A DNA stretch of 64,000 nucleotides from Onchocerca volvulus (Eukaryota; Nematoda; Chromadorea; Rhabditida; Onchocercidae): contig HG738139.1 in assembly GCA_000499405.2 (NCBI GenBank), forward strand, positions 9,758,616-9,822,615, given 5' to 3'. The notes beneath the pieces are model-generated. The model had not been told where the DNA came from, searched no databases, and worked only from the letters and a program-made list of their open reading frames with translations. A program made the position numbers and the translations under genes. Below are positions 28,811 through 46,456 of this stretch, piece after piece. How positions within the stretch are numbered: position 1 is the stretch's first letter; each line of letters opens with the position of its first letter.

Positions 28811-30082
28811 GTAATTCTCCCTAGCTTCGTTTTTTCAAATTTGTAAGTTATTTATATTAAAAAAAATGAATAAATTGCTTTAAATGAAAAATGTTTCGAA
28901 ATGCAGCAACAAATTAGGAATGTTAAGTTTTCGTTTACTTAAAAGCAAAATTATCTCATCTCCAGCTTTGCTTTGCTGCATGAGATGTAGTTCAAAATCA
29001 GTTGCAGGAGTTAATAATAATAACAACCATGAAAGGATTTTTGGTTATCAGTTCTTCTTAGGTTTAGAATCAGTATATTTTGCGATTAGAGGCTTTGTTT
29101 TTGGAATTTTTTAGACTAAACAAAAACTTATGGAATTGGAAAACATTTTTTCATTACATATATATGCTTTTCAGATATCATTTTTCGCAATTGTTTTATT
29201 GCTCTCTCTTTTGATCTTACACTATTTCCATTTTCATTCAATCATTTCTTAATATAACAGTATCAATCAGTTCTCCTAATCCCAGCAACTTTTTTTTTCT
29301 TAACTACAGTAAATCCGAAGTATCATTGTTCAAAGTTTTGTTTTACATTTCGAAATCTCAAAATAATATTTCAAACTCATTTTTCTGATTCTCTGCTGCA
29401 TTTGCTGGTTTCTTCTAGTCATTATTTCTCCATAATATATGTTCCAAATCTGTGTGAATGGTTATGGTGCCACCATAGCTGCAACATGAAGAGAATTCTC
29501 GATGTTTAATTTCTTTCCAACTGCTGTTACTAAGGTTATGGGGACATCGTCACCTCTAAAAGTTACTTTGACTTCAGCATTTGTCTAACTCCTCTGCTAC
29601 TCCGCAGAGACCTTTTTTTATTCCATTGCATTGTACACCATTAGAAGAATATTTTCTTTTTTTTAAATATTTATGTACTCGCCATCTTTTAGTTCTTTGA
29701 TTGTGTTTTCCATATTCTAATTTTATTCCATTAAGTCATAAATTTCATCGATATATCATCGAAAAGTTTTATCGTGTCTGCTAATAATGAAAGTTCTGTT
29801 TCTAATTTTCTATATATAATTTGAATTCAGTGTTGAATGGACAATTGATTTGCTTTTCATGCACCAACGATTTCATACTGAGATTTTTTTTATATTCCAA
29901 TAACAAGCAGTATCGCGAAGTATTGAGCAGTATTGCGATGAAAATCATATGTATGCTATCTATGCTATAATGATCATAAATAAGATGCGATTGGTCAGTT
30001 AAGAATTATTAATTTTATTTAATTTCAGAGTGTGAAAATACAAGGCAAAAACATAATAAAAATTCTAGCACCGTTCATACAG
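28811..30082. other. intergenic region between convergent genes
   Basis: Lies between the 3' ends of the transporter (+) and lin-9 (-). It contains a decayed coding relic on the minus strand (separate entry). A forward frame at 28884 (76 codons) has no family or splice support. Confidence 0.5.
29462..29800 (-). pseudogene. decayed coding relic of an unidentified protein
   Basis: Minus-strand translation shows protein-like blocks in different frames, separated by stops and shifts. The best block, 29581-29462, reads AEVKVTFRGDDVPITLVTAV followed by GKKLNIENSLHVAAMVAP, then a stop. Just upstream, shifted by one base, is GLCGVAEELDK (29612-29583). Further upstream are KKENILLMVYNAME, MENTIKELKDGEYINI and LETELSLLADTIKLFDDISM, each broken by stops. 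This pattern suggests a frameshifted gene copy. I do not recognise the parent protein. It could instead be a fast-evolving gene misread by me, but the internal stops make that unlikely. Confidence 0.45.
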
Positions 30083-31543
30083 TTAATACATATTCCCAAT
30101 ATTTAACATCATATTGTGAATTTGTTTCATATGTACTTCCACAAAATCTTGAAAGGCAGCTACATTCGACGGATCAATTTGCTTTCGAATTTCATTCAAC
30201 GATTCCGAAAGGGTATGCAAGTCGAGTGGTGTACAACTTTGTTGTCCCAATGCTCGAATCTGTTGAAAAAAACACTGATAGAACCTAACTCGAATTTCAT
30301 TAATAAAAATCTTTTTGCTCAGAATTTTAATCATTAACTAGATCAATAATATGAAAGTATTCGAATTAATCAAGTCATGTCCAATTTGTTGATTTTCGGT
30401 CGGAAATTTACCTGTAATAGCAGTGCGGTCAATGAGGTAACCAAATCTAGTGCATGTTTATTTTGCACATTTAATCCGTTGTTGCAATGTTTGACGATTT
30501 GTACTGAATGAGTTTGACACATTTTTCTTAGTGCTTCTGGTCGTGAAGTTAATGACAACTGCAAAATCTCAACTAATGATAATTTGTTATGAAATGAACA
30601 AAACAAAGCAATAAAGGTAGGATTATTCATTTCCTCTCGTGTTTTAAAGATATCTTTCATTGGATAATTTAAGGGCAATTTATAAATTTAATTTTGTAAG
30701 ACAAATTTTGGTGTATGGAATTCCTCAACTAGTACTTTAATGGATACATTGACTGCATGACCTAAAAAAAAAAGGTGGAAATTTGGACGGAGCAAAATAA
30801 TTAATATTTGAATTTGCGAAGAACAGAGAATTCAAACTAACGCTGAAGATATAATTTATAAATGTTAGTGGAACAGTAAATAAACAAACTGCTCTAATCA
30901 ATTTTTATATAAAATGATCATTTTCATTATTTTAAAACATATTAAAATGAACTGCCCTCAAACAGGTAAAACGAATATAGAATTTTGAAAAAAAAAAAAA
31001 AAAAAGATACTTTGAAACTTACTTCACTCAACTGTGGCAACAACTGATTGCAATATTCACTGATGGCATTCAAGTATGACTGTAACTGCCTATTTACTGT
31101 CTCAATATCAATCACAACCTGGGCGTACCTTCTCTAAAAATCAATTTTCATTTTGATCATACCAATTTGTATCAAATTCATGCAAAAGGAAGAAAAAATT
31201 GATGCTATGCGATATGGATCACAGAAAATTGGGATTAAAGATGTTTTCCTACATTTCTTTCCCAAAATGGACAAATTTTCTACTTCACGGAATCGAAAAT
31301 GTAGACCAATAAATGGAAGAAAACAAACTTGGAAGGCAATCGGATAGGAATCTGTTATCATATTCATTTTTTCAGCTTCCATATTTAATTCAGTTAATGA
31401 TTTCACCAAAGTTCGCTTAACTTCGATTAGTTTGCTCAATTTCACGAGGATAACGAGCATCCGGACAGGGAAATTTCCAACTTTTTCATCTCGAACTATA
31501 ATGAGAAAAAACTATAAATCGATATATATAGAATTATAAAATC

Positions 31544-31601
<58 letters not shown>

Positions 31602-34600
31602 GTGCAACTGCTGCGTAAAATAAACAAAAAATATTCAAAGGTCATTACATTTCCAATAAAAATCATTGTTTTCTTGTAAGAACACATACGAAAAAGAAAA
31701 TTTTATTTTTAAGATTAATTCCATTAATTTAAAATTTATAAAATATTTCGCATAATTTTTAATCCAAAATCGAATCTTCAACCATATCAGTTTGCTGCCC
31801 TATAAGTTAATTTCGCAACCAAAACCTAATTAAATCGGTAGTTATTCTAAAACTAAAGGTAAAGACACAAGTTCACAAATCTGACGAAGAAATATATTTC
31901 AGAGGAATGAAATCAATTTTTAAGAAAGAGTAAAGTATCAGCGGACGAAGATATCAGACTTATCAGTATTGAAGCTATTCATCATAATTTATTGCCTGAT
32001 AATACTCCATTTCAGGCCAATAACTGGCCATGATTGAAAAAACTTACATTGTACAATCAAATAATCTAATAATCCTGATACTGCTTATTCTACTAACTGT
32101 TTAATCCAATCAAATAACAGCAGGTACTTAACGTGATCCAGTTTTCTTACTAATATATGATGATATCTTACCAGCTTCATTAAAAATACTGGGAATTATA
32201 TTCTGCCAATTTTCACCAATCTTGGTCACTTTTACAGCGTAATCAAAGAGTTTTTGTGCTTTTAAAGATAATGAAAAGAGGGAAAAAAAATATAATAAAG
32301 TTCTTTCAACTTACTTCTCGTTGGTTTTCGAACAGAATCTAGCCCTGTAGAAGAACGACTGGAAGATGATACATCAGCAAATTTCGGAAGGACGCCAGCA
32401 TGACCGAACCTGATCAGTGAGGGTGGAATTGCAGAACGATTCTGCTCCAAAAAATAATTAATTGAGAGTAGCTCAATCTATAAAAATTTGATATTTTTAA
32501 ATTCCGAAAATGCAAGACTCGCATAATCAACCATTCATAGTAAAGGATAAAATAAGTATTCTGAGACTTATTGCTATTATCAAAAATCTACTATCGACAA
32601 GAAACAGATACTCAACCACAAAGGAATTAGAAGGGACTTATACAGTGCTCTATTCTTTCCCAAGGTATTTACATTCATAGTATCATTCTTGAAGGAATGA
32701 TTTTTTAATCATTTTAAATAAATGAAAATATGAACCGTTTGAGCAGACATAACCTCCGAATCCTTGATAATCATTGGTGGTATCATTTCCTCTTTATCAA
32801 AAACCACTCGATATGAAGCTGGCAGTATGGCATCAATTGTACCAGCATAGATGCCATCTTTGGGAGTGCGTACGCGTGCATAGATTTTTGCTCCGATTAT
32901 TAAAGGAGGAGGTAGTCGCAACGGAAGTTCGCATCCAGCCGGAATGCTCATCAAACTTCCATCATAAATCTGACGGATTCTAGCTCTAAAAATTGTTAGA
33001 AAATAGAAATTCGGAAAAAAAATTTTTAATTCCAGTCGAAAAAGTTTGATAGTACGCAAATTCGGGAACATTTTGCAAAGTAATTGTACAAATCTTTAAA
33101 AATAATAGAATTGATATGTGACTAAAAGCTTAACAATGTAGCATTTATGAAGAAGATTGACAACTATCTTTAATTACGATAGTCAATAGCACTGATGATG
33201 TCAATAGCTTTATTCAAAAAGTGGAATACTCAAATACAATTTTCATATTTAATATATTACCTTTTCGTCTCCAATGACTCACGCTCTTCATTTAGGAAAG
33301 CTTCTGAACATCTCCTCGGCTTCCCTATCATTCGCCTTATAGCTCTCCATTCCGGTCGACAAAGTTTGAGAGTACGCAAATTCGGAAACATTTCATGAAG
33401 CAACTGTACAAATTCATTTTCCCCCGAAAAAAGCTGTTGGTCAACACCGGAATAAAAAAATTCGCAGTAAACCCACCTACGAGCCTGAAAATTTTCGAAA
33501 AATTTGCGAATTTTTTGTTCAGAATCACCTTAAAAACTACGAATTATCAACAACAATGATTAAAATAATCAAAAAATTTCTTGAAGACTTTAAAAGCTTA
33601 TATAATTTAACATCATCATTCCTGCACTTGCAATTTCTATCTGTTTCCATTTGTTTAATTTCTATCTGTTTGTGAACTTACATAATCGTAACTTTTACTT
33701 TTTTGTTCTGAAATCTCATCACTGAACCAGATTTAAACTATAAATTTTCGAATAAAAACCATAAATTTTCGAATACATGGGAATATATTACTTTAGGTAA
33801 TTTCAGAACATTTTTTAAATGCCGTAAATTTTCTCTCATTGTTGGTGATATTTCAGATGGCTGCGGACGAGCTGTGCGCGGTGCTATATTTTCTCGCGAA
33901 ATATCTCGTTGTGCACCATTATTCATTGTCAATTTTCTTGGACTCTAAAAGAGAATATTAATTTCTAAAGATAATATTAATTTAACGAATTTATTATAAC
34001 GAATAATTGCTATTTTCTGAAATTTTGGAATAAAAATGAAGATGAAACTCGACAGTAAAATTTATGGAATTAGCTTCTAGACATTATAAAACTGCAGAAT
34101 TTTGTTTATATGAACTGCTGCCTATTTCGCAAAAAAAAAAAAACACCTCGAATGATTTTGCGAGCACTCGACTGTTAGTACCACTTGAAATATTACTATC
34201 TGTATCACTCTCTGTTTTCAATATTTTTGCACCACGTTTTAGTGGTGAAAGACGTTTACTGAAACAAAAGTTATAATGAAAGTTCTCCTGCAAAAGTATT
34301 TCATAAATTAAGAAAAAGAAAACGATCAAGTATGACAGATTATAATGACTATTTCGAGGTATTTTGACGTAAAGCAAATCGATAAAGTGTTAAATAATCG
34401 AAAAAAGTTATGCAATATTTTATAACGCGAATAATCAATAAAAGATGAATTAAAAATAAGCAAGTATTTATGCAAACTAACACAACTACCTTTTTGGTTT
34501 TGAAATCGACGGACGTGTAACTTCTTGACTTTCATCGCCAGAATCTGTATACCTTGAAGGTGGCTTGACAGGTCCGCGTAAATGGTACCTCGATGATTCG

Positions 34601-34614
34601 CCGTCCCCCGGCAT
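30083..34614 (-). CDS. lin-9: LIN-9, DREAM/MuvB complex subunit, 11 exons
   Basis: Minus-strand exons in order: 34614-34490, 34258-34147, 33944-33792, 33484-33261, 32985-32736, 32441-32315, 32258-32172, 31495-31329, 31133-31023, 30558-30412, 30259-30083. All join in phase, giving about 559 residues. Exon 4 is the core of the DIRP domain (WVYCEFFYSGVDQQLFSGEN, MFPNLRTLKLCRPEWRAIRR, MIGKPRRCSEAF; residues about 130-205). Exon 5 continues with the Tudor-like part (PPPLIIGAKIYARVRTPKDG, SYRVVFDKEEM). The C-terminal helical part (RRYAQVVIDIETVNRQL, KQIDPSNVAAFQDFVEVH) also follows LIN9. LIN-9 is a MuvB core subunit that, with LIN-35, EFL-1 and others, represses cell-cycle and germline genes. The N-terminus is Ser/Lys-rich and disordered-looking. 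An acceptor CTGTTTCAG 15 bases before the ATG suggests trans-splicing. Confidence 0.92.
31546..31597. repeat. (TA)n microsatellite in a lin-9 intron
   Basis: About 52 bases of uninterrupted TA dinucleotide lie just upstream, on the minus strand, of the acceptor for exon 8. Confidence 0.95.
33029..33093 (-). pseudogene. partial exon relic: copy of the middle of lin-9 exon 4
   Basis: About 65 bases in the intron after exon 4 match 33349-33413 inside exon 4 at high identity, displaced by 320 bp in the same orientation. For example, AGTACGCAAATTCGG is exact and the flanking TCCAGTCGAAAAAGTTTGAT matches TCCGGTCGACAAAGTTTGAG. On the minus strand the copy still reads MFPNLRTIKLFRLE next to the true MFPNLRTLKLCRPE. 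It lacks the exon ends and so has no splice sites of its own. Confidence 0.85.
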
Positions 34615-35278
34615 TTCTCACACTCTTCTCTGAAACAGTTCCCTTCTAATACTTAAAATTGCCATATTCATCACTCTCAATCACTAGAATATAATCTCAT
34701 CCCCGTTTATGTCAAATATCCTCCCTCCTCACCCTTACTTTTCGAAATTTGAAATAGTCAATCTTCTTGTTGAGAGCCTCAATAAGCTCCAGTATCTCTT
34801 GCAGCAGAAAAACTCTCGGAATAAATCGAAGCGGGGAATTCTTTGATAGGCTAAAAGCGAGGGGATTCCTTGATAGGTTCGTTTCAGCATTACTTTTAGA
34901 TTCATTTGGATGAAGTATGCTGAACTTCATAAAAGGATCGATAGTGTCTTCAAATTAATATGAACAGGAAGTGTCTTGTTGTCATTTATAAATTTCATCG
35001 TAAAATGATCACTGATCGATGTCTCGCATTGTTTAATGTAACTGCACAGGAAAAGTTTGACATAAGATTACTTGAAGGGTAAAAAGAACTCTCGATGATG
35101 ATTTTCCGGACAACTGTTATTACTTGGATTTTTCGAATGCAATGCTAAAATTTTATCATTACTACATGGGAATCTTCCAGTATTTCCTTCTGGATTTCTG
35201 AAATTCCCGAATTTCACTTTCAGGATTCTCCTTCAAAATTTAAAATATTTGTTAGATTTATGCTAATTTAGTAATTCC

Positions 35279-35371
35279 TACGTTACATGTCCTACCGTAC
35301 CTTAATCCCGCTATATCTATTTCCGCGTTGCATGTTTTACCGTATCTTAGCCTCACCGCTGTTTTACCCGT
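35279..35371. repeat. diverged 46 bp tandem repeat
   Basis: CGTTACATGTCCTACCGTAC is followed about 46 bp later by CGTTGCATGTTTTACCGTAT, with the rest of each unit (CTTAATCCCGCT against CTTAGCCTCACCGCT) also similar. Confidence 0.6.
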
Positions 35372-37340
35372 AACTATGAGTAGTAACAAAAAAGCCACTG
35401 TGGAAAATGAACCATATGAAGTACTGAAGTGCAGTTGGTGTCATCGATAACTTTTCACTTCCTTTAGGTTGAAAATAATTCAGGCAAGCAAGATTCTCCT
35501 TCCTCGAAATTGAATAGGCTCGGGTGATCGTTATTAATCTTTACTCTTATCAATAATGAATTATTTAATGGGAAAATTAGTGATTAATTTGAAGCTCATT
35601 GATTCTCGAACCTAATTTACATAGTAAATTATAGAAGAATTAAAAGAAAAGAAAAATCAACGAAGTAAATAAACCGGGAAAATCAAAACTAATTTGAAGT
35701 TCATTAGATTTAAAATCAGTTTTGGATTTGATTAATCGGACCTGAGTCTATTAATGCTGTCTGTGTTGGGAGGAGTTGGAAATTCCAAAAAACTATTTCA
35801 GGAAATTATGAAGCAATTATAAAGTACAGTGTAGATTACTGCAAATATGCAAGTTGTCATGAACTTCTTGATTCCGATTTCAACAATGAGTATTAAAAAG
35901 TGACACCATTTGCAAAGTTGATGATAAATTTTAAAATACTAGCCAGTTTATACGACATTTTATGCTTTCATTCAGCAGTTTAATGGTGAAAAACGAATGA
36001 AAAACAATCCGATTTGTGTTTCATCACAGATTTTTATCTTGTAAAAGCCTTCGGATCTTTTCTTAGATGTTACAGAGATGTTTTGTTCGTACAGTATGAA
36101 AAAAGTAAAGTGAAAAAATAAGAAGCATCAACGCAGGAAATGAAATATAAATGGAGATAAACGTGAATTAATTGCTAGTAATCAATAAATAAAATTAATA
36201 ATCTATTTTATAGAAGCTTGTTAACATTCAGGAAGAAAAGAATGATTGTTATGAATTTTGTATATACTATATTAGGTCATGCAATGTTCCAATCTTACCA
36301 TTTTTGTCTTCCAACAAATTATATGCTGTAAGTTAGCTTGTACAAAAGTTATGTTACTTTACAATTTATAGCAATATACATCAAAGACCAGTTGCATAGC
36401 CATAAATGTGACACATTTTCAAAAAAATTATTTGTAATTACCTGAAATATAATTTTTTTAAAAGTTGCCCAAGCCAAAAGAAAAAATAATCTCACTAGAC
36501 GGCCGTGAAAAATCTGACTATAATATAGATATTTTAAAGAGAAAAATTTGTGAACCAAAACTAAGATGAAATTTAATTTCTTCAAAAATTAAGTACAATT
36601 GAAAAAGAGTCAGTAAGAAATCTTGCAACAAATTAATAGTCAGAAATAAGCAATTACATACTAAATATTAGAATCCTCAACATCATTTCGAATGTATTTG
36701 ATATATGATACATTGTAAGAGCTCTCTTCGAATACAAAGGAATATGATCATTGTAAACAGATGATTAGTATTTTGCGTACCTTTAACGATGTTCGTACTT
36801 CGTAATGTATTATTTCAAATTCTTGAATTCATTGACATGGCTTTCATTCGTTCATTTGGTTGAACCAATAATTTTCTCAACTAAGTTAACATGAAAAAAA
36901 ATGAAGAAACTTTCAAGCATTCCAGAACTTATGGGTCCCAAACAGTGAAATAAAATTATCAATCACTTAAACTACTATAATTTGTTCCATTTTATCGTAA
37001 CCAGTAATGACGGTTACGAGATTTCATTTGATGAGGATCTTAATATTATGATTCCTATGGATTAAAATGGAAAAAAAGCCTTACCTTGTGACATTCGAAT
37101 GACATCAAGTAAATAAAACTACTGGCATCAAATATTTGCAACAAACCGAAAATGATGGTAAGGCAGTCGAATATTCCGCCATTAAAGCTTCGGCGCTTAT
37201 TGAGCCACTGAAGCTCCTATAATGACACATTTCAGTCGTAGTGCCAATAAAACGTGCCAGCTCAAACTATAATCACCAGTTGGGTTGTAAGGAAAGCAGG
37301 ATGATTGTAATCGCGTAATTGCTGATCAAAAAGAGTCGTA

Positions 37341-37611
37341 TTTGACGCTGATCTGCTGTTTCTCGTTCACCTCTTTCAGCCACTTAGCCTTTAGCCTGTC
37401 GCGTTCATTTTGTTGATCTGAAGCCTCGAAACACGATCGTCGTGCTCGCAGCTATGTATTCTCAAGTCTGGCTGTACGTCGCTCTGCTGTTTCCTCGGAA
37501 GTATTTGAGTCATTCTTTGCTATTTCGTCTGCAATTAATTGTCGCATTCTTTTCGCTTTGCGAGTACGACGACCTATGTCTGATCTTCTGCGAGGGATTA
37601 TTTGAATGAAC
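37341..37611 (-). pseudogene. fossil of a transposon-type Arg-rich ORF, possibly Helitron-related
   Basis: The minus strand reads PRRRSDIGRRTRKAKRMRQL, then SEETAERRTARLENT, an in-frame TAG (37454-37452), and then LRARRSCFEASDQQNERDRL with KAKWLKEVNEKQQ. The motif PRRR(S/R)xIGRRT, followed by repeated R-x-x-R/ETxExR blocks, is seen in my memory at the N-terminus of Helitron-type and related eukaryotic transposon proteins. GC content and codon use differ from the AT-rich surroundings, which supports an inserted element. The internal stop, short length and lack of a following helicase frame mean it is dead. The class assignment is tentative. Confidence 0.5.
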
Positions 37612-38049
37612 TAAAGCAGATCTATTGCACCCTAACTGTCCTCGAAATTATTTGAGAATATCTAAGCAAATTAATCATTGAATTATTCTTTCCCTTGTTA
37701 CTTGTAGAGAAGAACAGATTTCCTTGACTGTCGATTTGCTGCTTTTACTGCGTCGATCTGTGTCGTTGTAAAACTGTACTGTCGTTGTATCTGTATAGAA
37801 ACTCCGAACTGAACTGTTTATTGAACTCGAATTGTTATTGAATTCGGATTAATTCCGCTACAAAATCCGAGCCTTTCAAATCCTTTCGGGGCTTTTCCTC
37901 TTTTCCTGATCTCCAACATGTCGCCTCATAATTGGTTAACCTCTATTTATCTTTTTATCTGAACGTTTTGGCGAGAAACACGTTTATCCTTACCGAGAAA
38001 AAAAAAGTAGGTACATCTATATGGAAACACACGCCTCTTTATATGCGTC

Positions 38050-38140
38050 GTTGTTTCAGAATTTCAAATCAGTCGGTGAAGAACTTGAAATGTTGTGTGG
38101 TAAAAAAAATAACGAACATTTATATTTTTATTTATGTGGA
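38050..38140. repeat. dispersed repeat, second copy
   Basis: This stretch matches the right part of 10170-10390: (A/C)AAATCAGTCGGTGAAGAAC, GTGTGG, AACGAACATTTATATTTTTA. It lies about 450 bp from the Arg-rich transposon relic, so it may be part of the same dead element. Confidence 0.6.
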
Positions 38141-39066
38141 TTGTTCACACTGATAAAAACGATGAGAATGATGAAGAGGACTTGTACAGAAATAAGTTTC
38201 TTAGACTTATGCTGCTTCCAAAAGAGATCTAAATTTTGATTTTATGTCGAAAGAGACCTAAATTTTGGGAAGATGTCTAAATTTTAATTTAAAATACCTC
38301 AAATAATGTATGTAAATTTTGTCTTGATGTTTTCCTCTTTTCTTCTCAATTAATTATTTCAGGTTAAAAGTTCTATACTTATCAGTGGACTTTCTGCTCA
38401 GGATCTGAAAATGAAATGAGGCTTAAAGCTCCTTTCAGCTCTTTTTAATTATGTTCATTAATTACAAAAACAATAATTGAAACGTTGAAAACAATTATGT
38501 CATCTGACTCTTAATTCCCTGCATAGATTCAAGAAACTATCAAGAAGAAAGTCTGAAACTTTCATTTGAAAAGTTTCTTAGGTTTTGTAAATATCACAAT
38601 GTGCCAATAAGCAATGAAATGAGAGTATGAAGAGTTTGAATTTGCATGAATTATATCGGTAATTTGTAACAACTTAAGAAATTTTATTTCTTACAAACTT
38701 AAGCTCTCTTTAGATTAATTGTCCCAAAATAAAATTTATTCTCCAGAAAAAATTTAGAATCAAAACTAGAAGTATCAGAAGCAATTGATAGATGAATAGT
38801 AATAGCAAGACTGGATTGGTTAAATGAACTTGTGGATAATTAATGACATCTTTCAGAGATAGCGCTAAAACGCCTTTTATTAGTTGGGAAAAAAAAGGAA
38901 AAATTGTGGAGCAGTAATACATGCTGGTGTTAACATTTTGCAAAACTTTCTCTTCCTTTTGCTCTTGTTTCTTACAAATCTTAATTTTTTAATGAAGTTT
39001 AGAAAATTGAATCGAAAAATAGTTATCAAATTGATGTGTTAGCGAAGCAGTATATTTCCATCTTAC

Positions 39067-39298
39067 TGACACGTGCATTCCAACAAAACCCAGAACATTA
39101 TCGAAGAATGTGTAAAAGTTGGCTTACGTTGCAGAGTTTCCAATGTAACGTTGAACTTGGCAAGTTCGGCGTTCTGTACGAAAGATTTTTCTTTAAATTT
39201 CTCAAGATTTGCGGCATTAGCCATATTGACAGCGTTTTGAATTCGCGGATTTGAAGGAAATGTGATTGTATCCCCTCCGTTGGCTTTCTGTAGAGCAA
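39067..39298 (-). CDS. orphan coding-like segment, no partner exons found
   Basis: A minus-strand frame is open for about 78 codons and has protein-like composition: KANGGDTITFPSNPRIQNAV, NMANAANLEKFKEKSFVQNA, ELAKFNVTLETL. Possible acceptors lie at 39299 (ACATTAG) and 39288 (CTACAG). Possible donors follow 39128 (CAAC|gtaagc) and 39067 (TCA|gtaag). I could not find convincing neighbouring exons and do not recognise the family. It may be one exon of a small gene, a captured fragment or a relic. Coding status is uncertain. Confidence 0.3.
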
Positions 39299-39813
39299 CT
39301 AATGTTGGAACTTTGATAAATTTGAAAATGCAGGTGAGGGGAATGGATTCATTTGAGGACGGATGAGGTCATCTCGCACTCCCTTCAGCACTCATTTCAT
39401 CGGGATCTTTTCCTTTCTGCTCTCGAGATATATCTGTTATTACAAATAACAATTCTCCTTCTCTCTCTCGCTTTCTCACTCTCTCTCTCTTTCTTTCTCT
39501 TTCCTATTCTAGCATCCACTAAATTCTTGAAAAATTTGTTTCTTGCAATGAAGTATGTTTTTTCCACCATTTCTTCACCCGTCCTTCATTTTTCCTCCTC
39601 TTCAACTTCCTGTTAATTCTTGCCAAAGATTTGCTTCGCAAGAACGGCGAGTTTTTCGCTTAATCATACTCAAATTATGTTGCTACATTGCTATTCTCTG
39701 AAGATTTTACGTCATTGTTCCATTTATTAAATTTAAAATTTTCATGCCATCAGCGAGAATACTCGTAATAAATGGGAAACTTAGAATAATACTTCTAATT
39801 TCAAGTTTCAGAA

Positions 39814-46456
<6,643 letters not shown>

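Larger units (their letters stand above)
34615..39813. other. long intergenic tract with mobile-element debris
   Basis: Between divergent lin-9 and the TMEM245 gene. It holds short direct repeats (about 34827-34882 and 35279-35371), a dead transposon-like frame (37341-37611), a dispersed repeat (38050-38140), an orphan coding-like segment (39067-39298) and a CT-rich stretch (39455-39505). The remainder is AT-rich with no supported gene. Confidence 0.5.

Noticed and set aside
28884..29114. 76-codon forward frame after the transporter gene
   Set aside because: Composition follows base bias, there is no acceptor or known domain, and it lies in the 3' flank.
31496..31687. Minus frame with a Tyr-Ile repeat
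   Set aside because: Translation of the (TA)n microsatellite.
32709..33071. Continuous minus frame from the lin-9 exon relic into exon 5, as if exon 5 began earlier
   Set aside because: The exon 5 acceptor at 32986-32987 keeps phase with exon 4 and matches LIN9 family sequence. The extension carries a Phe-rich non-conserved linker.
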